The notes under the pieces: model-generated
What the model was told of the DNA's origin: nothing
Seen by the model: the letters and a program-made list of their open reading frames with translations, nothing else
Database searches by the model: none
Assembly (NCBI GenBank): GCA_013205605.1
Contig: JABMMK010000234.1
Location: 1-9,909, forward strand
Length of the DNA: 9,909 nucleotides
Direction of reading: 5' to 3'
Origin: Cytophagales bacterium
GTDB lineage: Bacteria; Bacteroidota; Bacteroidia; Cytophagales; Spirosomataceae
Position numbers and translations under genes: made by a program
Shown: in pieces, positions 6,338 through 9,909 of the stretch
Position numbering within the stretch: the first letter of the stretch is position 1
How the letters are laid out: each line of letters starts with the position of its first letter

Positions 6338-7105
6338 ATGAACTTTAGTATCAAGGAAGAAAACAATTATCAATATATTGATGAAGGAAAAGGCGAAATT
6401 CTACTTTTACTTCATGGATTGTTTGGCGCCTTAAGCAATTGGCAAGGCGTTATTAATCTGTTCAGTCAAAAATATAGGGTCATCATTCCACTCATGCCGA
6501 TTCACGATATGCCTATTAAAGAGGCGGGTTGTGAAGGATTAACGGTTTTTCTCGAAGAATTTGTCGCATTCAAAAAACTAGAAAGCTTTAGTTTAATCGG
6601 AAATTCATTAGGGGGCCACGTGGCATTGATTTATACTTTAAAACATGCGCATAAAGTAGAAAGGCTTATTTTAACGGGTTCTTCTGGTTTATTTGAGAAT
6701 TCGATGGGAGGAACTTATCCGAAACGTGGCGATTACGAATTTATTAAGGAGCGGATTGAATATACGTTTTATGACCCGAAAACGGCGACGAAGGAATTGG
6801 TCGACGAAGTATTTGAGATCATCAATAGCATCCCAAAAGTATTGCGTATTATTGCCATTGCAAAATCAGCGCAGCGAAATAACATGGCTAAGGATATTGT
6901 GCGCATAAAAACGCCAACGCTCTTGATTTGGGGATTAAATGATACCATCACTCCTCCTCATGTAGGACATGAATTTAATCAATTAATTCCGGGATCGGAA
7001 TTGCAATTCATTGATCATTGTTGCCACGCACCCATGATGGAACAACCTGATGAGTTCAATCGTATTTTGTCGATATGGCTAGAACATAATCCCATTGCCT
7101 CATGA
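6338..7105 (+). CDS. Alpha/beta-fold hydrolase
   Basis: 255 aa, usual for small single-domain alpha/beta hydrolases. HGLFGALSNW (26-35) is the oxyanion-hole loop. GNSLGG (88-93) is the nucleophile elbow with Ser90. WGLNDTITPP (198-207) carries the acid, Asp202. His230 in HCCHAPMMEQPDEF (227-240) completes the triad, in the characteristic 'H-x-P-x-x-E-x-P' ending. All catalytic residues are present, so an esterase, thioesterase or C-C-bond hydrolase is expected, but the substrate is unknown. There is no signal peptide, so it is cytoplasmic. Its TGA overlaps the ATG of the CBS-domain gene (7102-7105), making it the first gene of a three-gene operon ending in nadK. This neighbourhood is common in Bacteroidota, so the link is conserved but functionally unexplained. 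Confidence 0.9.
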   Translation: MNFSIKEENNYQYIDEGKGEILLLLHGLFGALSNWQGVINLFSQKYRVIIPLMPIHDMPIKEAGCEGLTVFLEEFVAFKKLESFSLIGNSLGGHVALIYTLKHAHKVERLILTGSSGLFENSMGGTYPKRGDYEFIKERIEYTFYDPKTATKELVDEVFEIINSIPKVLRIIAIAKSAQRNNMAKDIVRIKTPTLLIWGLNDTITPPHVGHEFNQLIPGSELQFIDHCCHAPMMEQPDEFNRILSIWLEHNPIAS

Positions 7106-7770
7106 TGGCACTCGCATTTTTATCCTTTGATTTACCCACCATTTCCATTCAAGATTCGGTGCAAAAATCCTTGAAAATCATGCACTCAAATAACATGAAC
7201 GTTATTTCCGTGCTTGACAAGAAACAATGGATCGGAAATATCACCGAGGAAATGTTAATGAAAGCCACGCATCCGGATGGTAAAATAGACCAATTTCAGC
7301 AGGAGCTCAATCAGGTAAAAATAGAAACAGAAGAGGATATTTTGGCGAGTTTACCTTTTTTTGAGGAAAATGGATTTTGGGTCATTCCTGTAGTGGATGA
7401 GCAAATGAAATACCAAGGATATTTGCCTTGGCAATCCGTGGCTAAAACCTTATTTTATACAGGATTTAATGCACAAAATGGAGGAATTATTCGCATTGTC
7501 TTTCATACCCAAAGAGATTCAATGAGTGTCATTGCCAAAATAATTGAAGAAAATAAAGGCTTAATCACGAGAAGTTATTTGACTAAGTCGACGAAGGAAG
7601 ATCACGTTTGGCCTGAATTAATTTTACAAATTCAAACAGACCAATTTTCAGCGATCGTAAAAAGCTTAGAGCGGCACGAAGTCCATGTAGAAAAGGCGTT
7701 CATGTTTGGTGACCAAGAAGAAGTGGACCAATCGCGTTTTGATTTACTATTGAAATATTTAAATCCCTAG
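7102..7770 (+). CDS. CBS-domain protein with a C-terminal ACT-like region
   Basis: 222 aa. Two CBS-type beta-alpha-beta repeats can be traced: about 10-52 (DLPTISIQDSVQKSLKIM, then NVISVLDKKQWIGNIT) and about 73-115 (VKIETEEDILASLPFF, then FWVIPVVDEQMKYQGYL). CBS pairs bind adenosine nucleotides such as AMP, ATP, NAD or SAM. Residues 127-200 (GGIIRIVFHTQRDSMSVIAK onward) look like an ACT-type ligand-binding fold. Lying directly before NAD kinase, it may sense adenylate or pyridine-nucleotide state for that enzyme; this is inference from gene order only. The start overlaps the hydrolase stop by ATGA. A second ATG follows directly at 7105 and would shorten the protein by only one residue. Confidence 0.82.
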   Translation: MMALAFLSFDLPTISIQDSVQKSLKIMHSNNMNVISVLDKKQWIGNITEEMLMKATHPDGKIDQFQQELNQVKIETEEDILASLPFFEENGFWVIPVVDEQMKYQGYLPWQSVAKTLFYTGFNAQNGGIIRIVFHTQRDSMSVIAKIIEENKGLITRSYLTKSTKEDHVWPELILQIQTDQFSAIVKSLERHEVHVEKAFMFGDQEEVDQSRFDLLLKYLNP

Positions 7771-7773
7771 GCT

Positions 7774-8655
7774 TTGAATTTCCCATTAGCCATTCACGGA
7801 AAGGAATTTTCGGCTGACATGAAGCCCGTGATGGAAAAATTATGGGCGGATATATCAACAAAAAATAGTCAAATTCAAATTTCGGAAAGCTTTTTTGTTC
7901 ACCTGAAAGAGCACGGATTCAAATTAGATGAATACCGAACCTATTCAATTAATCAAGGCCCTGAAAATGTTCAAATGGCTTGGAGCATCGGTGGAGATGG
8001 TACTTTTTTAGAGACCTTAAGCCACGTGGGCGCAAAGGAAATACCCATTTTAGGAATTAACACAGGCCGATTAGGTTTCTTGGCCACGCTTTCTCCCGAA
8101 GAAGTTTCCGAGGCTTTGCAACATGTTTTATCGAATGAATATACCATCGAGGATCGATGTTTAGTCTCGGTGGATGCCGAAATAGATTTATTTCATGGCA
8201 AAGATTTTGGCTTAAATGAGGTCGGAATTATGAAGACAGATTCGTCTTCCATGATTCAAATCAAGACTTTTTTGGACGGCAATTATTTGAATACCTATTG
8301 GGCCGATGGAATCATTGTCTCCACGGCTACAGGATCAACGGGTTATTCACTTTCGGTCGGCGGCCCTTTAGTTATTCCCACTTCGGATTCATTTATTGTT
8401 GCACCGATGAGCCCACATAATTTAAATGTGCGCCCCTTAATTGTTTCCAGTGATACTGTTTTGAAATTTGAAGTGAGCAGTAGAAGTCAAAATTTCCTTA
8501 TTTCCATCGATTCGAGATCTCGAGTAATCGATAGCACAATATCTATTGAAGTCAAAAAGGCTGCATTTTCAGGCAAAATTGTCAAAATCCCTGGCGACGA
8601 TTTTCTTCAAACACTCCGCAATAAATTGAATTGGGGATTGGATGTGAGGAATTGA
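7774..8655 (+). CDS. nadK: NAD kinase
   Basis: 293 aa. It phosphorylates NAD to NADP with ATP (or polyphosphate) in the cytoplasm. All family motifs are present: GGDGT (73-77) with catalytic Asp75, NTGRLGF (96-102), NE (148-149), DGIIVSTATGSTGYS (178-192) for NAD binding, and SPHNLNVRPL (213-222). The start is TTG at 7774, three bases after the CBS gene's stop. The next in-frame ATG (7819) would remove the first beta strand, LAIHGKEF, which the family conserves, so TTG is preferred. It is the last gene of the hydrolase-CBS-nadK operon. The downstream region is occupied by the inverted heptad arrays and the four-helix-bundle gene, not by uppS/bamA-type genes, which often follow nadK in related bacteria (from memory). 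Confidence 0.96.
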   Translation: MNFPLAIHGKEFSADMKPVMEKLWADISTKNSQIQISESFFVHLKEHGFKLDEYRTYSINQGPENVQMAWSIGGDGTFLETLSHVGAKEIPILGINTGRLGFLATLSPEEVSEALQHVLSNEYTIEDRCLVSVDAEIDLFHGKDFGLNEVGIMKTDSSSMIQIKTFLDGNYLNTYWADGIIVSTATGSTGYSLSVGGPLVIPTSDSFIVAPMSPHNLNVRPLIVSSDTVLKFEVSSRSQNFLISIDSRSRVIDSTISIEVKKAAFSGKIVKIPGDDFLQTLRNKLNWGLDVRN

Positions 8656-8665
8656 GGGATTTTTT

Positions 8666-8729
8666 AGGTAAGAGGTAAATAGGTAAGAGGTAATAAGTAT
8701 TAGGTAATAGGTAAGAGGTAATAAGTGTT
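8666..8729 (+). repeat. Left heptad array (AGGTAAN units)
   Basis: Nine 7-bp units run from 8666 to 8729: AGGTAAG, AGGTAAA (plus an extra T at 8680), AGGTAAG, AGGTAAT, AAGTATT, AGGTAAT, AGGTAAG, AGGTAAT, AAGTGTT. The period is 7 throughout apart from the single inserted base. The array starts ten bases after the nadK stop and is followed by a T-run and the AT-rich leader of the four-helix-bundle gene. It is the reverse-complement counterpart of the array at 9192-9289. Each unit contains stop codons, so the array cannot be translated for long in most frames. Confidence 0.95.
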
Positions 8730-8750
8730 TTTTTTCAGAAGATCTATTTG

Positions 8751-8782
8751 TTGATTATTAAAATCAATTGATTGATAATCAA
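8751..8782. repeat. AT-rich nested palindrome upstream of the four-helix-bundle gene
   Basis: TTGATTAT (8751-8758) pairs with ATAATCAA (8775-8782). Between them AATCAATTGATT (8762-8773) is itself a perfect 12-bp palindrome, its centre one base off the outer one. It lies 43 bases before the gene's ATG and could be an operator for autoregulation or a structural end of the element. A lone heptad, AGGTAAA, follows at 8789-8795. All of this is AT-rich, so a chance origin cannot be excluded. Confidence 0.5.
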
Positions 8783-8803
8783 ATTTTTAGGTAAATAATC
8801 AAA

Positions 8804-8812
8804 TAATTTTTG
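8804..8812 (+). promoter_or_regulatory. Near-consensus -7 element before the four-helix-bundle gene
   Basis: TAATTTTTG has the TA and TTTG of the Bacteroidota -7 element with three instead of two bases between them. It ends 13 bases before the ATG at 8826, the spacing seen for the short-leader promoters elsewhere in the window. No -33 element is clear. The gene may therefore be transcribed on its own and not only by readthrough from nadK. Confidence 0.35.
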
Positions 8813-8825
8813 TCGAGATTGATGA

Positions 8826-9185
8826 ATGTTGAAATCAAACATTCAGAACAAGTCATTAAAATTTGCAAGAAATGTGTATCGGTTATGTAAAAGACTCGAA
8901 CAGAAAAGGGAGTTTATCATTTCTAACCAATTATTAAAAAGTGGCACAAGTGTCGGTGCAAATCTTAGAGAAGGTTATTTTGCTGAATCTAGGAGTGATT
9001 ACATTCATAAATTATCTATTTCTCTCAAAGAAATAAATGAGTCGTTATATTGGCTTGAGTTATTGTTTTTGGAAAAAATAATCGAAGATTCTGAATTTGA
9101 AGATTTAAATAATCAAGGCACTGAAATTCTAAAAATTCTTATTACAATAATCAAAAAGCTAAAAATAACACCTATAAAACCTTAA
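8826..9185 (+). CDS. Four-helix-bundle protein, S23 / 23S rRNA intervening-sequence protein family
   Basis: 119 aa, the normal family length. The diagnostic core is SNQLLKSGTSVGANLREGYF (33-52): the 'S-x-S-x-x-A-N-x-x-E-G' turn between helices one and two. After it come SRSDYIHKLSISLKEINESL (55-74) and the YWLELL segment of helix three. Four amphipathic helices can be traced at roughly 6-27, 28-50, 56-83 and 88-112. Relatives form pentameric, basic, nucleic-acid-binding bundles, including the accessory Avd protein of diversity-generating retroelements, but the function of stand-alone copies is unknown. No reverse transcriptase or template repeat is in this window. The gene is strikingly AT-rich: by hand count 9001-9060 is about 27% GC and 9121-9180 about 20%, against 42% at 8041-8100 in nadK. 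This suggests foreign origin. The start at 8826 is chosen because the overlapping ATG at 8822 is out of frame and soon stops. Confidence 0.93.
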   Translation: MLKSNIQNKSLKFARNVYRLCKRLEQKREFIISNQLLKSGTSVGANLREGYFAESRSDYIHKLSISLKEINESLYWLELLFLEKIIEDSEFEDLNNQGTEILKILITIIKKLKITPIKP

Positions 9186-9191
9186 TAAATT

Positions 9192-9289
9192 ATTACCTAT
9201 TACTTCTTACCTTTTACCTCTTACCTATTACCTCTTACCTATTACCTATTACCTAATACCTCTTACCTATTACCTAATACCTATTACCT
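9192..9289 (-). repeat. Right heptad array (reverse-complement AGGTAAN units)
   Basis: Fourteen uninterrupted 7-bp units in perfect phase. On the plus strand they read ATTACCT, ATTACTT, CTTACCT, TTTACCT, CTTACCT, ATTACCT, CTTACCT, ATTACCT, ATTACCT, AATACCT, CTTACCT, ATTACCT, AATACCT, ATTACCT. All vary mainly at the first two positions and keep TACCT or TACTT. The array starts seven bases after the four-helix-bundle stop. Its outer end overlaps the 3' end of mutS, supplying the last codons and TAG stop. It is the inverted partner of 8666-8729. Confidence 0.96.
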
Positions 9290-9909
9290 AAAGTCCGTTT
9301 AAGCTCATTTAATTTCAACAACGCCTCAATCGGGGAAAGCGTATTGACATCTAAGGCATTTAATTGATCCTGGACTTTTTGCAATCCTTCCGGAATTTCA
9401 GCGCCAAATAAACTCATTTGGAAATTTGCTTTTGGCATATCTTTCAAACGCTCGACATGGTCGTCCAACGAATGGTCTTTTTCTAAATTTTGTAAAATTT
9501 CATGAGCCCTCAAGACTAATGAATTGGGCATGCCGGCCATTTGCGCCACATGGATACCAAAACTATGCGCTGAACCACCCGGCAATAATTTGCGCAGAAA
9601 AACAATTTTATTGCCCACTTCTTTAACCGACACATGGTAGTTTTTTATGCGAGGAAAGTCTTCGGCCAACTGGTTTAATTCATGGTAATGGGTGGCGAAT
9701 AATGTCTTAGCACTGTTTTTGGGATGATTATGTAGATGCTCGGCAATCGCCCAGGCCATCGACACGCCATCGTAAGTCGAGGTACCCCGGCCGATTTCAT
9801 CCAACAACACCAAGGAACGACTGGACAAATTATTCAAAATAGCAGCGGTCTCCGTCATCTCGACCATGAAGGTCGACTCCCCTTTGGACAAGTTATCTGA
9901 GGCGCCTAC
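9274..9909 (-). CDS. mutS: DNA mismatch-repair protein MutS, C-terminal part (5' end outside window)
   Basis: 211 codons plus stop are visible, and the frame stays open to the window edge, so the start is missing. MutS clamps onto mismatched DNA and uses ATP to recruit MutL. Seen here are SDNLSKGESTFMVEMTE just inside the edge (ABC signature region), LVLLDEIGRGTSTYDG (Walker B and D-loop), FATHYHEL (switch His), and the dimerising tail after PGGSAHSFGIHVAQMAGMP. The last residues, LGNRY, are unusual: GGT AAT AGG TAT TAG is heptad-repeat sequence, so the array has replaced or extended the original C-terminal codons by a few residues. The core domains are untouched, so activity is probably retained. 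The gene is convergent with nadK and the four-helix-bundle gene. Confidence 0.97.
   Translation of the reverse strand, partial: VGASDNLSKGESTFMVEMTETAAILNNLSSRSLVLLDEIGRGTSTYDGVSMAWAIAEHLHNHPKNSAKTLFATHYHELNQLAEDFPRIKNYHVSVKEVGNKIVFLRKLLPGGSAHSFGIHVAQMAGMPNSLVLRAHEILQNLEKDHSLDDHVERLKDMPKANFQMSLFGAEIPEGLQKVQDQLNALDVNTLSPIEALLKLNELKRTLGNRY

Larger units (their letters stand above)
8666..9289. mobile_element. Candidate composite element: S23-type gene between inverted heptad arrays
   Basis: Left array (AGGTAAN, 8666-8729), AT-rich gene, right array (NTTACCT, 9192-9289). The arms are reverse complements in kind, so a transcript through the region could fold into a long helix with the gene in a loop of about 460 nt. 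Bacterial 23S rRNA intervening sequences have the same plan, a four-helix-bundle ORF inside a hairpin cut by RNase III, but this copy lies between nadK and mutS. There is no transposase, and no target-site duplication could be identified. Calling it mobile is inference from its structure, its composition and the way it runs into the mutS 3' end. Confidence 0.45.

Noticed and set aside
6325..6348. Seven-codon leader peptide (ATG at 6325) overlapping the hydrolase start
   Set aside because: It is in another frame and ends just inside the hydrolase gene, but its only upstream signal is the AT-rich leader. The GGGAG within it better serves the ATG at 6338.
8826..9185. True 23S rRNA intervening sequence
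   Set aside because: No rRNA sequence flanks the gene; the neighbours are nadK and mutS.
8666..9289. CRISPR array
   Set aside because: The repeat unit is only 7 bp with no unique spacers between units, and no cas gene is present.
8656..9290. Diversity-generating retroelement with an Avd-like protein
   Set aside because: The protein fold is related to Avd, but there is no reverse transcriptase, no template/variable repeat pair and no target gene with adenine-biased variation in the window.

Overview
The window looks like chromosomal DNA of a Bacteroidota bacterium, most likely a Cytophagales/Spirosomaceae-type organism. Three things point there. Several genes are preceded by the Bacteroidota -7 element TAnnTTTG (or a one-base variant) and lack a Shine-Dalgarno sequence. 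Core genes sampled by eye are about 40% GC. The gene order alpha/beta hydrolase, CBS-domain protein, NAD kinase is a familiar Bacteroidota arrangement. The phylum is fairly secure; the genus cannot be read from the sequence.

Layout, left to right. At 65-157 there is a 39-bp tandem repeat, each full unit carrying an 8-bp-stem palindrome, which abuts the stop codon of the first gene. At 158-2110 (minus) there is a two-gene operon: a galactokinase-like GHMP kinase followed by a sugar-nucleotidyltransferase-like protein, which suggests two-step activation of a sugar. Divergent to it, at 2182-3267 (plus), is a multipass membrane protein of the HGSNAT-like/DUF5009 acyltransferase group. At 3273-4975 (minus) a vanadium-haloperoxidase-like lipoprotein and a group III truncated haemoglobin overlap by ATGA. 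At 5020-6252 (minus) is an FAD-dependent amine-oxidase/phytoene-desaturase-like oxidoreductase. At 6338-8655 (plus) is a tight operon of an alpha/beta hydrolase, a CBS-domain protein and NAD kinase; the first two overlap by ATGA and nadK begins at a TTG. The window ends at 9274-9909 (minus) with the C-terminal part of mutS, truncated by the window edge.

The most unusual region lies between the convergent nadK and mutS genes (8656-9290). A small, AT-rich gene for a four-helix-bundle protein of the 23S rRNA intervening-sequence (S23/IVP) family is flanked by two arrays of 7-bp repeats in inverted orientation: about nine AGGTAAN-type units on the left, and fourteen units on the right that are their reverse complement. 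Transcribed as one RNA, the arms could pair into a long imperfect helix with the gene in the loop. This resembles the layout of intervening sequences inside bacterial 23S rRNA, but here it sits between protein-coding genes. The right array supplies the last codons and the stop codon of mutS. This composite is the best candidate in the window for an undescribed element. The remaining genes look like ordinary housekeeping or accessory metabolism.
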